The notes under the pieces were generated by a model. The model saw only the letters and a program-made list of their open reading frames with translations. It did no database searches and was not told where the DNA came from. DNA of 64,000 nt, taken from NCBI GenBank assembly GCA_963971575.1, contig OZ020616.1, forward strand, positions 35,754,306-35,818,305. The letters are read 5' to 3'. How positions within the stretch are numbered: position 1 is the first letter of the stretch; every line of letters begins with the position of its first letter. Source of the DNA: Liopterus haemorrhoidalis. Lineage: Eukaryota; Arthropoda; Insecta; Coleoptera; Dytiscidae. Below are positions 30,367 through 41,574 of the stretch, one piece after another. The position numbers were made by a program, and so were the translations under genes.

Positions 30367-32447
30367 TTTTTAGGGTTTTGTAGGTATGACCAAAAAACCC
30401 TCATATCGTCATTTTGTCGTCTGTCTGTCTGTATGTCTGTCTGTCTGTCTTTTTGTCTGTTCTGTAAAAATTGTAGCCAAACGGCTAAACCTACAGAGTT
30501 GAAATTTGGCATGCTTATACAACTCTTTGACCCGCACATAAGAAAAATACTAAAACATCTAAAAAACATATCCCCCTAAAAATCTAAACAAATATGTGCT
30601 CATCGAAAAAAAAAATATATTTTTTTAAATTCTGAGTAGGATATTAAATGAAAGCCCTTAGTACATAGATTAACGATCAAATTTTTATTTTTGCAAAATA
30701 AATTATTTTGATGCGATTTTTGCCAAAATTGTGCTAAAAAAAATGTTCCACACCCTGTAGCCCAGATGGTTTAAACTAAAAATCTGGATTTAATTAAAAC
30801 TAAATTATTTTTTCAAAATTATAGTTATATTTTGGCAAATGTTGCATTTAATTTTTAAAAGCGTAAATTTAATAACCAGTAGAAATTGTTGAAATTATAA
30901 TTTAATTCTATATTTTAATGTACACGAAATAAGAGAGGCGGAGCTTATGACTTATAACAACCAATGGAAGCTGCTGGGCCCGCTAGGCGCCCCAAGTTCC
31001 TTATTTTGTAATTTTAATTAATTTAATGTAAAAACATAATTCCTGTATATTTTTCTATGTTTTAGGCCAACTAGGGCCATCTACAAATTTTTCCTTGCAG
31101 TTTTATGCAAATCTAATTCATTAGTTAACCGCAATTAACAGGTCGCTGACCGCTCATTATCATTTTTAACCTGTTCGTTGATATAACGTTTTTCCAGACC
31201 GCATGGCCAATATAACCTAAAATCAGTGTTTTTTTTCTTATCGGCTATTTTTATGCCGTGTTTATTTCGGATTTACGACCCGAAATATCAGTGATTTAAA
31301 CCGCATTCGTCAGCCTTACAAACTGACGAATAACTTAATATAGTGCAACTTATAAATTTAGTGTGAAAACCAGATCAGCTGTTATTTGCTCCAGAAGAGA
31401 TATCCGTCTCCTCAAGAAGATCCAGAATCCAGCTAAGTGTCGAACACTAGTTTTATTCTATTCATTGTATAAAAAATATTCTATTTTGAATTTTGTTTTA
31501 GAGAATATTGTTTATTATAGTAGTTCATTCCGAACTTACTTAATTTTCAGTTTAAGATTTAGTATTGTTGTTAAATTCTTTAGAATAGCCTTCAGCTAAT
31601 ACAATTTAGTAACAATAATACTGCATATTATTGTTAATTTTGCAAGTATTAGTATTCAACTTATTGTAGTTTATTTACATGAGCCTTCAGCTGATATTTC
31701 TTAAATTATTAATGCAATTTAACCCTTTGTTTGTTGCAAATTTATTTGTAGTTCTATTAATATTGAACTAAAGCTTGGTTTTGACCAAAACGCCTTTAGA
31801 TTTATAGTGTTAATTATAAGTTTTGTACTGTGTATTATTTGTATTGTGTCCGACAAGGTACACTGGCCAGTTTACATTGCACCGTATCTTGCCAGGTGTA
31901 CTTTACATCCAGTGAGTTGAGTCTACGATATTTTCGTGTTAGGTACATCGTCGGTAGGAGTCATCGAGGGAAACATCAAGTATTGGCTCCTCCTTTCACC
32001 TTATTTGTGGGCCTGGACTTTAACCCTTCTCTCCCCAGCGAGGGCTACCACTCCTTTGTGCAGTCTCCTAGATTTGCCCCTAGGAGCAGAAGAGTTAAAC
32101 TCCCCCCTCTTTCCTTAAGGTTGAAACCGGCGGTTACTCAACTCACTGCGACCACTGTGTAACGCTGTCTTGTCCTACGGTTACGACCAAACGTAGGCGG
32201 GCGCTACAGAAGCCATAGGCGCAATTTTCAAAATCTTAATGAACCTTGCTATATAAAAAAATACTGCACATATGTAGAAACCTAAATAATGGTATTACGC
32301 ATTCGAATTAAAATTAAAAAATATATATTTTAACATTAACAATCCGAATTGAATCTGTTTTGGCATCCCAAATAATCATCATTCACTTACTAAATACCTG
32401 CAAAATCCTGAAATGTGTGAAAATTCACACTTCACATCAATTTTTTT
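30367..32447 (+). mobile_element. DINE-1/Helentron-like element, copy 3, split by a probable solo LTR
   Basis: The 5' end TTTTAGGGTTTTGTAGGTAT, a GTCT array at 30419-30460, and the 3' end with ACCTGCAAAATCCT, GTGTGAAAATTCACAC and CTTCACATCAATTTTTTT are all present. The sequence AACCAATGGAAGC is interrupted at 30971 and resumes as GAAGCCATAGGCGCAATTTT at 32209. A central segment, present in copies 1 and 4, is deleted after AAAAATCTG near 30786. Confidence 0.8.
30972..32208. mobile_element. Probable solo LTR, 1237 bp
   Basis: The insert in DINE-1-like copy 3 begins TGCTGGGCCCGCTAGGCGCC and ends GGCGGGCGCTACA, so it has TG...CA ends. The 5-bp duplication GAAGC flanks it (30967-30971, 32209-32213). 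It has no primer-binding site, second LTR or coding sequence with a known domain; the 110-codon frame at 31830-32162 lacks motifs. This is what recombination between two LTRs leaves. A 5-bp duplication is common in BEL/Pao and in many Gypsy elements. The composition is less AT-rich than its host. Confidence 0.72.
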
Positions 32448-32504
32448 AAGTCAACATTTGCAGCTTGAAAATAACATGTTTTTTGATTTTTTGGCAGCAG
32501 CACT

Positions 32505-32605
32505 TGTTGCCCAGTAATTTCCCAATACTTACGCTTATGAAACATTTTTGTCTTGAATCCCCACCAAGAAAACTACCTAGGTGCGAGCCTGTATTAACAT
32601 CTACT
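32505..32605 (+). repeat. Short dispersed segment, copy 2
   Basis: CAGCACTTGTTGCCCAGTAA, then TTTCCCAATACTTACG and ACCTAGGTGCGAGCC correspond in order to 29415-29530. Confidence 0.5.
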
Positions 32606-33298
32606 GTATTATCTTAGAATACGTAAATATTTATAGCTTTTTATGTGCATACATTTTATATTTGTATCCTAATTTCAACACCAAAAGAAGTTCAAATCTC
32701 TATTGGAAAAACATTGTGTTTCTAAATAAAATACTTTTCTGAGAGTATTTTATTTACACCATTTATCTATTATTCTCCTTTTATCTATTATTTTAATATT
32801 AGAAATATAAATCTCATTATGAATTTAATAAAGGCAATTTGAATTCCTAGATGTATTTTGAAATTCAGATGAAATATTATAATATTATTCAATTCTGCAA
32901 GTGTGCGATATCATGAGAAGACCAAATTTAATTAAACTACACTATTAACATATGTAGATGTATGTCATTAACCCTCTAAAAGAGAATATGAAACACAGCT
33001 TTTAGAAATTTCAATATTCATAAATGAATAGGTAAGCAGGTAAGCAAGAATATTTATTCATAAAAATGATTGAATTAAAACTTCAAGGAAATGTTTTACA
33101 TTTGTACAAATTAAAATTTGCAAATTATTTTTCATCCTCTTTTCTTTTCAGCTAAAAAAAGAACTAAAATACTGAACTGCACTGTGGATTTTATCCATAA
33201 ATACCCAATAATTGATCATTATATTTTGAGAAACATTCTATCATTTGACTTTAACAACCCTTAGTCTGTTTTAACACTACCGTTTGAACACCGTATAG
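32606..33298. other. No recognised gene
   Basis: AT-rich spacer between the DINE-1-like region and a hAT-like terminus. Confidence 0.5.
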
Positions 33299-33362
33299 CA
33301 GTGGTGTCCAACCTTTTCCCATAGTGGGGTCATTTTTAATACTAGATTTATTTCACGGGCCG
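33299..33362 (+). mobile_element. hAT-like terminus, one end only
   Basis: CAGTGGTGTCCAACCTTTTC is the kind of end seen in hAT elements and their MITEs, followed by a GGGGTCATTTTT...CACGGGCCGG block. No inverse copy of this end was found downstream, so this is a truncated element. Confidence 0.5.
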
Positions 33363-33410
33363 GATTGAGTTGAACAACGTGCTCGAAAACAGAGTTAAAA
33401 TTAAAAAAAT

Positions 33411-33524
33411 CATTGAGGTAAGTGGGGTAGAAATATCGAAAATTACTTGAGGGCTGGGAGCAGAAATTCCGAAAACTACTAGAGGGTGGGGTGTAGAAAT
33501 TCAAAAAATCACTTGAGGACGAGG
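33411..33524. repeat. Minisatellite, period about 37 bp, three units
   Basis: Units share ACTTGAGGGCTGGGAGCAGA / ACTAGAGGGTGGGGTGTAGA-type starts followed by AATTC-GAAAA-T. It lies inside or beside the hAT-like remnant. Diverged copies. Confidence 0.7.
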
Positions 33525-33639
33525 GAAGCTGCTGCTTTCCTCGCTCAGAGATTACTCAAAAATTTTCGTGCGAGCCGAGTAAAAATTAGTATTGGGCCAG
33601 AAACTGTCCGATACTAATTTTTAAGTGTATCGGGCCGTA

Positions 33640-34175
33640 TTTTTTTGCACCAAAGTTGTTTAGAATTGGGAAGATCGAACCAAAAAGAAGAGATAAAAAT
33701 ATGGCTTGGTTGGGCAGTCTTTGGTATACTCCAAGTTATTGTAAGAAATATAAAGATCAAACAAAAATTAAAAATAAAAGAAATTGATCAGTATGTTGTT
33801 AATTATATTGTATGCTACAGAAAACTGTCACTCCCCAAAACTAACGATGTTGAGTGTCACACAGAGCCAAATGGAAAGAACAATGATTAGAATAACACAT
33901 CGGAACAAATACAGAAATGAAAGGGTACCAGAAATGACCAAAGAAGCTGACGTTGGCATTGAAGCTGCTTCGCTAAAATAGATCTACGCTATACACGTAG
34001 CGAGAGGTAACCAAAATTGCTGGAACCGAAAAATTGGTTTGATGTCTTTGGCATGATGATTTAAAGAGAACTGCTGAGCTAACTTGAATCTGTACAGCTG
34101 GAAATTATGTTAAATGGATAGACCTGATGAAGGCATGTATTCAAAAATGGACGTGAAAAGCTTAAGAAAAGGCCA
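33640..34175 (+). pseudogene. Endonuclease-RT LINE, thumb and C-terminal tail
   Basis: Forward frames read EIKIWLGWAVFGIL (near 33700), then in another frame VTQSQMERTMIRITHRNKYR and NERVPEMTKEADVGIEAASL. HVARGNQNCWNRKI and a KWIDL-like tail follow near 34000-34150. This is the order of the thumb and the H-VAR-D-RW-K tail of insect endonuclease-RT LINEs. At least two frameshifts and a stop are present. It is related to the minus-strand remnant at 24030-24660. Confidence 0.75.
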
Positions 34176-35511
34176 TAGGTGAATCCATAAACTACATACA
34201 AAATCCAAGGTCAAACGCCATTCTTCTCCAACTTTATGCATTGACCATTTGCAGATATTTGTATACTTTATCCACCCATTTGATACGCGGAAGGCCAAAC
34301 GTCCCGTATTTGATGAACACACTTCGTTTCTTGTCCCACTCTGCCGATAAAGGTTGTCGGGACACTTAAATATTCCGTATTTACTTAATTATCGGTAAAA
34401 ATCTATATTCTTTCTAAACTGGCTGCTGCGGCCACCTTCTTTATATGTATGTACTCCAGTTTTTACTGTAACCATCATACAATGTGCTAGAAATTATATT
34501 CAAATCTCTTACAAAGTCAATTTACCATTATTCTGTTATACATAATGTCCCAAGACTGAGAGATGTATAACACATTTTCTTTAATGCTGTCATTAAAAAG
34601 TTTCGCTTACATGAGTATTTCCATGTCTTTTAAAAGAAAATGTAATATGTTTTTCTTGATATTAACTTAAATAGCATACACCGGATATTTAAATTAATTG
34701 ATTACTGTTAATTTACGTTACAAGACTGGCATAACATAATTTACAGCATTACTCCCGTAAAATTTAGTTTGGAAACAAGCATTAAAAGTCCAATAAGGGG
34801 TGATTTTATCTTTTACTATTACTACTTCAAGCAAGGTGTAAACTGGGGTTAGTCATCAACTACTCTATAAAATCGTGTAGTTACCTCAGCAATGAACAAA
34901 AAGAACAAACTATAACGAAAGAATGCGCTAACATAAGTCAACAATCTGAAACGAACAAGATCAAGCAGAAACAACAAAAAAATAATTGTTACACACTACG
35001 CCACACTAAGATATATTGCGGACAAGAGGTTTTTGACTACGTGGTTATTTTTCCACAGCAGCTAAAGAGCTACTGATGATATATGAGTGAGAGCACGAGT
35101 GGGAGAATAACCGTAAATAATGTAAAACGCAACAATCAGATGCGAGCAATAAAATGCAGTAATTTGTGCACTTTGGTTTTGCATCCGTCAAGACTGAAGG
35201 TCAATGTATGGGTGTATCCTGTTAACCATCACTTATCCTGTAATTGAAGACTATTTAAAGGTCAAATTTGTAAATTATAAGGTGACTTTTCTTAAGAAAT
35301 TATTATGTGTTATTTTTGAATGTGTAAAACTAGATTTAACGAATTGTTGGCCATTATAGAACCAAACATTATATCAAAATATATTATCTAACATTTTTAT
35401 CTCTATCAAGTTGACTTCATATAGGTACAGCCATTTGATGCACTTCAAAATACAACTTTTTTTCCATTTCTTGATGTTGTGAGAAAGAATCATACAATTA
35501 TATAATACTGG
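34176..35511. other. 1.3 kb without a recognised gene
   Basis: AT-rich. A minus-strand frame of 70 codons at 34110-34322 includes a GRLAFRVSNGWIKY stretch but no family I can name. Confidence 0.45.
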
Positions 35512-35559
35512 TTATAAAATAAAACACTGTATCTTTTCTTCACTTTTTTTTATTAATAA

Positions 35560-35604
35560 TACTAGATGTACATTTCGACAGCTATGCTGTCATCTTCAGT
35601 AGTA
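35560..35604 (-). ncRNA. Hammerhead-like ribozyme motif in the Penelope element
   Basis: On the minus strand: stem I TACTA pairs with TAGTA, then the core CTGAAGA (fits CUGANGA), one extra T, stem II GACAGC/GCTGTC with loop ATA, GAA, the self-complementary ATGTACAT as a loopless stem III, and C as the cleavage-site base before TAGTA. Such short-stem-III hammerheads are established in Penelope-like terminal repeats and are thought to act as dimers. The extra base after A9 is unusual, though insertions there are known in some viroid hammerheads. Not tested for activity. Confidence 0.55.
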
Positions 35605-35739
35605 CAGTAAATTTAAAATTGAATCTTTTTATGTGTTGTTATATTAATGATGACTGAGCAAGTGAGAGTGCGTGGGAGAAATTTTTTAGGGATCGGGATT
35701 TCCCGGAATTATTCGTTTTTCGGTAAATGGGGTAGAGTA

Positions 35740-37140
35740 TTAGGTGGTATAAGGCGATATAAGGTCTAATAAAGTGTTGGATAGGGCACTCAGATCATTA
35801 TTTAAAAGGTTTTTACAATGTTTTTTCATGTAAATCCCCTCTAGCATGTCTAAATTTTTGTCACTGGCCGCATTCACTAAAATAACATTATTAATATTGA
35901 AATTGTGACCAGTATCTAATTTGTGACTTGCTAGAGCCGATTTTTCCCAATTATTGTTCTTAATGTTGTACATGTGTTCCTTAAATCTAATGTTAACATT
36001 TCTTTTGGTTTGCCCTATATAAACCTTCTCACAAATATTACAGTTTATTTTATATATTCCCGATTTATCTAGATTATTTTTAATTTTATCTTTGGGGTTT
36101 CCTAACAGATCTTTTAATCTAGTTTTACTTTTAAAAACGGGATAAATGTTAAATTTTTTGAACAGGTTTTTGAATTTATAATTAATTTTTGGGTGGTAAG
36201 TAAATTTTCTCCGGATTACTTTCTCCAAGTTTTCATGGGGCGATAAGGTTGTATGGTTTTTAACGAATTTTTTGTATTGGTGTTTTCTTAAAAAATTTTG
36301 TACTAATTGTTCATTATATCCAATTTTTTCCGCTGTAGTTATTATAAATTTTAATTCTTTATTGAAATTTTCTTCCGACAAAGGTAAATGTAATAATCTA
36401 TGTATTAAGCTATGGAAAACCGCATCTTTATGGCTTTTTGGGCTACTTGAAGTGTAAGGGATATAGTTAGTTGTGTGCGTTGGTTTTCTATACACATCAA
36501 AATCTAATTTGTTATACTTGTTTTTTATTATTAATAAATCTAAGAAAGGTAGGGAATTGTTCTCTTTTAATTCATGTGTGAATTTAATTGAAGGGTATAA
36601 ATTGTTTATATAAATTAGAAATTCGTTTATGTCAAAGGAATTGTAAATTACAGCAAAAACATCATCAACATATCTAAACCATATTTTGGGGAAATTTTTA
36701 CAATCATTTTTAGCTTTATTTTCTAAATGGTTTAAAAAAATTCCAGCTAGAAAGGGGGATAGTGGATTTCCCATAGCAGTACCAAAAGTTTGTTTATAAA
36801 ATTTTTCATATATTCAAATATAAAAATATGTTCCATACATAATTTAGTCAATTTTATGTATTCTTTGATTTTTTCTGTATCAAGGTTGTTATCTATTAGA
36901 AGGTTTTCTAATATAACGATAGTTTCAGCTATTGGTATACTGGGGAATAATGCTACCACGTCAAAAGAAATCAATTTGTCGTCAGATTTAAGTTTTAAAT
37001 TTTTTAGGGATTCTACTAAATTTTGAGAGTTTGGAACCGAAAAGTCATTTTTGATATCTATACTTTTAAATTCCTCTACTAACCATTTGGCTAATTTGTA
37101 CGTAGTAGCGGAAGTATTGGAAACAATGGGTCTGTAACAA
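35740..37140 (-). pseudogene. Penelope-like reverse transcriptase with GIY-YIG endonuclease
   Basis: From 37140 down, the frame reads RPIVSNTSATTYKLAKWLVE and LISFDVVALFPSIPIAETI (RT palm with FDV-x-LFPSIP). A one-base frameshift near 36800 leads to TFGTAMGNPLSPFLAGIFLN and IWFRYVDDVFAV (YVDD active site). A linker follows (VYRKPTHTTNYIPY), then the GIY-YIG domain GIYKINCNICEKVYIGQTKR and FKEHMYNIKNN with HKLDTGHNF near the end; the stop is at 35740. The N-terminal region is missing because of the junction with the inverted copy. RT plus C-terminal GIY-YIG is diagnostic of Penelope-like elements. Confidence 0.9.
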
Positions 37141-37871
37141 TTAACTATATCCCTTATACTTCAAGTAGCCCAAAAAGCCATAAACATGCTGTTTTCCATA
37201 GCTTAATACATAGATTATTACATTTACCTTTGTCGGAAGAAAATTTCAATAAAGAATTAAAATTTATAATAACTACCGCGGAAAAAATTGGATACAATGA
37301 ACAATTAGTACAAAAAAATTTAAGAAAACATCAATACAAAAAATTCGTTAAAAACCATACAACCTTATCGCCCCATGAAAACTTAGAGAAAGTAACCCGG
37401 AAAAAATTTACTTACCACCCAAAAATTAATTATAAATTCAAAAACCTGTTCAAAAAATTTAACATTTATCCCGTTTTTAAAAGTAAAACTAAATTAAAAG
37501 ATCTATTAGGAAACCCCAAAGATAAAATCAAAAATAATCTAGATAAATCGGGAATATATAAAATAAACTGTAATATTTGTGAGAAGGTTTATATAGGGCA
37601 AACCAAAAGAAATTTTAACAATAGATTTAAGAAACACATGTACAACATTAAGAACAATAATTGGGAAAAATCGTCTCTAGCAAGTCACAAATTAGATACT
37701 GGTCACAATTTCAATATTAATAATGTTATTTTAGTGAAAGCGGCCAGTGACAAAAATTTAGACATGCTAGAGGCGATTTACATGAAAAAACATTGTAAAA
37801 ACCTTTTAAATAATGACCTTAGTGCCCTATCCAACACTTTATTAGACCTTATACCTCCTTATACCACCTAA
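37137..37871 (+). pseudogene. Penelope-like element, linker and GIY-YIG domain only
   Basis: The frame is open from the junction (NYIPYTSSSPKSHKHAV) to the stop at 37869-37871. It contains the linker and a full GIY-YIG domain (GIYKINCNICEKVYIGQT, then NNRFKKHMYNIKNN, HKLDTGHNF and a final acidic E in LDMLEAIYMKKH). It lacks the RT. It is close to the minus-strand copy, with differences such as RNFN for RNVN. A lone endonuclease could in principle be made but has no start codon of its own beyond internal ones. Confidence 0.88.
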
Positions 37872-38007
37872 GACTCTACCCCCATTTACCGAAAAACGAA
37901 TACATCCGGAAAATCCCGATCCCTAAAAAATTTCTCCCACGCACTCTCACTTGCTCAGTCATCATTAATATAACAACACATAAAAAGATTCAATTTTAAA
38001 TTTACTG

Positions 38008-38052
38008 TACTACTGAAGATGACAGCATAGCTGTCGAACTGTACATCTAGTA
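38008..38052 (+). ncRNA. Hammerhead-like motif of the second Penelope copy (core damaged)
   Basis: Same layout as at 35560-35604 (TACTA, CTGAAGA, GACAGC-ATA-GCTGTC, TAGTA), but GAAATGTACATC is GAACTGTACATC here. That breaks the A15.1-U16.1 pair at the base of stem III. It is likely inactive. Confidence 0.45.
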
Positions 38053-38389
38053 TTATTAATAAAAAAAAAGTGAAGAAAAGATACAGCGTTTTATTTTATA
38101 ATTATTACATCTTCACGTTAACATAACCTCAAAAGTATATAATACTGGATTTGTTTTCTTCTATTACTAACATTTAGGTGTCAATATTTATTCTCTCATA
38201 ATTAAATAATAATAAATCGAATAATGGTTCTTTACCTCTACATGATAAGTGAGAAAAGAAATGAGCAGAATTCACATAAAAATAGCTATTTAACAAATCG
38301 TTAGCACGCCTATACTTGCTCTATTCTATAAGTCTGCAATCGCGATTTTAAGGAAATAGACAAGTAATACGTGTATTTTTAAACCCTTG

Positions 38390-39099
38390 ACAATGTGTTC
38401 TATCAAGGCTACTAAAAAAACGTTATTATTGAAGAAGACACCAGACACCAATACAAATCAAGAGGCCAACCAGTATCTTCACAACAGAGACCATAAGAAT
38501 CCTAATAAGTCTAGAAAACATCGATCAAAAAGATCAAGGAAGCTTCAAGTACATTCCCTGAGCGTTCTAATCACTAGGCAAAATATATATGGACAACAAA
38601 ATCATCCAAGAAATACAGGAAAATTACACAGCACTAGCCTCATACATCGACATAAAATGCAATGAAAAAGCAAATGCCGTAGCAGGAGGATTCGTCAAAA
38701 AAATAAAAATTTCTATTAATAACTCAGCCATATAGATCACAAGACTACAACTTGAAAAATTAAATAATAATGAAATAAATGAAAAATGAACAGCTCAATA
38801 AACTCCGAACAATAAATCCCGACACGAAGAAATGTCCATTTTCAGGGACAAGAAAAAAGCATACTACCACTACCAGACACACAAGAATAACATATAGCTA
38901 CTACATGAAGAAAAAAGATCCTCTACTGTGTAATGACTAACACCAATATTAAAGTAGACCACCGCATTACAGACTGCATCAAATACAGCACAATAAAACA
39001 GACACACCATATATCTGACACTCTACAAGCAGCAAATAACAACAATAACAAAACAATTCTAAATAAATTTCTGACAGACACAAAACTGTACAAACTTAA
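38390..39099 (+). pseudogene. LINE RNase H and C-terminal tail, same family as 9075-9835
   Basis: The forward strand reads a decayed RNase H (IIQEIQENYTALASYIDIKC, NEKANAVAGGFVKK) and later TRITYSYYMKKKDPLLCND, matching the RIGHTRITHSYKM-PLCNDC tail at 9075-9835. The end, with ISDTLQAANNNN and FLTDTKLYKL read across frames, also matches. Many stops. Its 3' side is cut by the DDE element that starts at 39100. Confidence 0.7.
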
Positions 39100-39211
39100 A
39101 CCGTGAGTTTATTTTATCATAGAACATAGAGGTTTCGTTTCTATAACAACCGTTGATTGACAGCAATTTAAAATGCGTTTATTTTAAAATAGAACAGAAA
39201 TTGACAACTTT

Positions 39212-39375
39212 GCCGATCAATGTAGCGTAGTGGTAACACACGTGCCTTGCGTTGCTAAGGTCTCGGGTTCAAATCCCGTTCAGGCATGGAATTTTCATTA
39301 AAAAAATATAGAATTGTCCTGGCTAATTGCCTCTGTAGCAAAAGACATAAATGTGAAATAAAAAAAAAAAAAAGT
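39212..39375 (+). mobile_element. SINE, tRNA-like head, subfamily 2 copy 2
   Basis: The head TGTAGCGTAGTGGTAACACA (box A region), box B GGTTCAAATCC at 39266-39276, the body GGCATGGAATTTTCAT and AGAATTGTCCTGGCTAATTG, and a poly-A tail near 39360-39373. It matches 29608-29768 in head and body, so both belong to one subfamily. It is nested in the left part of the DDE transposon. Confidence 0.82.
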
Positions 39376-39444
39376 CAAATTGTCACTAGTCAGCTATACT
39401 TAGTATCAGTTTTAAATTACATTGGCTTAAAAGTAAAATGTTTT

Positions 39445-40115
39445 GAAATGTATAGCATTCGGGAACAAGTACAATTAATGAAGTGGTATAATAAAAATGT
39501 ACCACTTTAAGGTACATTTACCGTGATACCTTAGTTTAAGACAAGTTGCCGATTTATTTACTGAAACATTTTATGATCATTCTTCTCCTAGTGCTTCAAG
39601 AGTCTTTATTTATATAATACTACCAGAACACAATGACCAGAAAAGGTGAACGTTCGGGTAGGTTTGGTAGGAAAGAATCATTGGTCCAATTTTATAGACG
39701 GAAATCTTACTGCCTAAAAATATCTGGATTTGTTAGAAAATAGAGCAATACCTGCATTAAATGCACTAAATATTCCAGGTGAAGTGTTATTTCAATACGG
39801 CGGTGCCCCAGCGCATATTGCCAGAATAATTTAAAAAAATTTAAATCATACATTTCCTCGATGTTGAACTGTACGTGACGGCGAAATAATATGACCCGCT
39901 AGGTCACCGGACGATTTTTTTTATTGAGGATATATAAAAAGCAAAATGGCCAAAATTTAACTATTGAAAAACTAAAAGCTAGAATAGAAAATGAATCCCA
40001 CAGGATAAGACCGATGCAATTAATTAATGTTATGCAAAATTTTCACGACCGTTTGGGGCATTGTTTGGCTATGAATTGAGAAATATTTGAAAATTTGTTG
40101 TAGAATATTTTTATT
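39445..40115 (+). pseudogene. IS630/Tc1/mariner-type transposase remnant
   Basis: The N-terminal scrap MYSIREQVQLMKWYNKNVPL is followed by FRQVADLF. The catalytic region reads FIDGNLTA, LENRAIPALNALNIPGE, then FQYGGAPAHIARII (where a DGAPAH motif is expected, so the second aspartate is lost), then PARSPDDFFY with the third acidic position near the end. Stops are frequent. The pattern DGAPAH followed by W-PRSPD-TPLDFFLWG is known from a group of insect DDE elements, so the superfamily call is firm and the family call is not. Confidence 0.75.
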
Positions 40116-40350
40116 TTATGTTTTTTTCCATCTTTAAAATTTTATGTTTGTGTAATAAATATATTTTTATTTTTTCATCCTTATTTATTTAAAAAAAAAT
40201 AAATAAAAAAATGTTTTGTGTTTATTTATTTCTATCATCGAGTAAGCTATGCAGTATGCTCTGTTAAATAAACGCATTTTACATTGCTGTCAATCAACGG
40301 TTGTTATAGAAATGAAACCTCTATGTTCTATGATAAAATAAACTCACGGT

Positions 40351-41574
40351 ATAGAGAAACACCATAGTACATAATCTCCATATAATGGGACGCCACTGTG
40401 CCCAGTTATGTTATTGTGAAGGGATGAGGGTTGCTATGGTTACGGTTGTTGTTGATTGTGGGTTGAATGTTATAACGTTAAAAAATACAAAACTATTTTA
40501 ACTTTGATATTATATTATAATTGATTTAAATAAACAAAGTTGTTACTATATGTCGTGGATCGAGTGTTGTTTTTTTAATTATGTAGTTTGTTCTACCCTT
40601 AACTTTAACCCTAAATTTTAATAAATATATTTTTTTTAAATATAATGCTACAAATCTAATTTAAAATATTTCGTAATTCGTACAATAACACATGCAAATA
40701 ACCCAAAATGTTGAAGTAACTAATCTCATAAAAAAAAGCTCGCGGGCACTAGCTTTTATAGTAGACATGCAAGCTCAAACTAATAGTTTCATACTGGCAC
40801 GACATGTTTAACGTTCGCTTATGTTCCACGTTGTGCGTTTATGTTTATGCGTTTGTTGATAGGTCTACATCTTTGAAGCATATTCGATCGTTCAAGTTCG
40901 TTCGCCAGGTGTATGCGTGGTTCAGCACAATACAAAAATGATTTATAGAACACATATTATATAGTATCTAATGTAGTAAACAAATCTTTACACTTTGAAT
41001 CTCGTAAAACTCTACTTCAATTACAATTATACTTCAACAGCAAAATCAGCATATTGTATCATAGTTAAAAAAACTATCTATCGTATCATAGTTAAAAAGT
41101 AAACTGTCAGCATTTCAACAAACAAACAATCAATAGAGAATATTCAGTTCAACATCACAGTTCATAAATAAACAAATGGCTCCATGCAGATAAATTTCAA
41201 ACATGATAATTTAACATACTTATTTACAATAACCAAAATAAATAATTTAATGTTCGCATATAGATCGTATTAGTATAACACCATAACCGTCAAACTATGT
41301 TTTTTATATGAAGGCTGTAGGACAATTTGTAAATCAAAGCGTCAAATTCGTTAAGTTTTTGTGCAGTTGCGGGTGTGGGGTATAGTGGAGGTAAAGATGC
41401 AGTGTCTTTTTATCTATTTCCAGCTTTATTAAAACAGAAATATAAGGCAAATAGAAATACTTTTTAAATTAAAAGGCACCAGTAATGGATCAAAGCATTT
41501 AAGAGAGCGAATAATTATCTGAAACTAAATAAATATATGTATGCTCTTATTTGTAGTAATCATTTAATTTAAGA
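40351..41574. other. 1.2 kb without a recognised gene
   Basis: AT-rich. No domain, tRNA or repeat structure recognised on either strand. Confidence 0.5.

Larger units (their letters stand above)
35512..38101. mobile_element. Two Penelope-like elements in inverted head-to-head arrangement
   Basis: A longer minus-strand copy (37140 to 35512) and a shorter plus-strand copy (37138 to 38101) abut inside coding sequence, so their 3' ends point outward. Both end in the same 3' sequence with a hammerhead-like motif, TATTATTAATAAAAAAAA and GTGAAGAAAAGATACAG. Inverted, truncated double copies are typical of Penelope-like insertions. The two copies share most of their 3' 0.95 kb with scattered differences. 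Confidence 0.85.
39100..40350 (+). mobile_element. DDE transposon with 90-bp inverted repeats and nested SINE
   Basis: The left end ACCGTGAGTTTATTTTATCA, then TAGAACATAGAGGTTTCGTT and ACAACCGTTGATTGACAGCA is repeated in inverse at 40260-40350 with few differences, about 90 bp per side. The interior contains a decayed transposase and a SINE at 39212-39375. The length, about 1.08 kb without the SINE, is that of Tc1/mariner-type elements. The target duplication is not clear. Confidence 0.85.

Noticed and set aside
31830..32162. 110-codon frame in the solo LTR
   Set aside because: No known domain; LTRs normally do not code, and the frame overlaps a second equally open frame.
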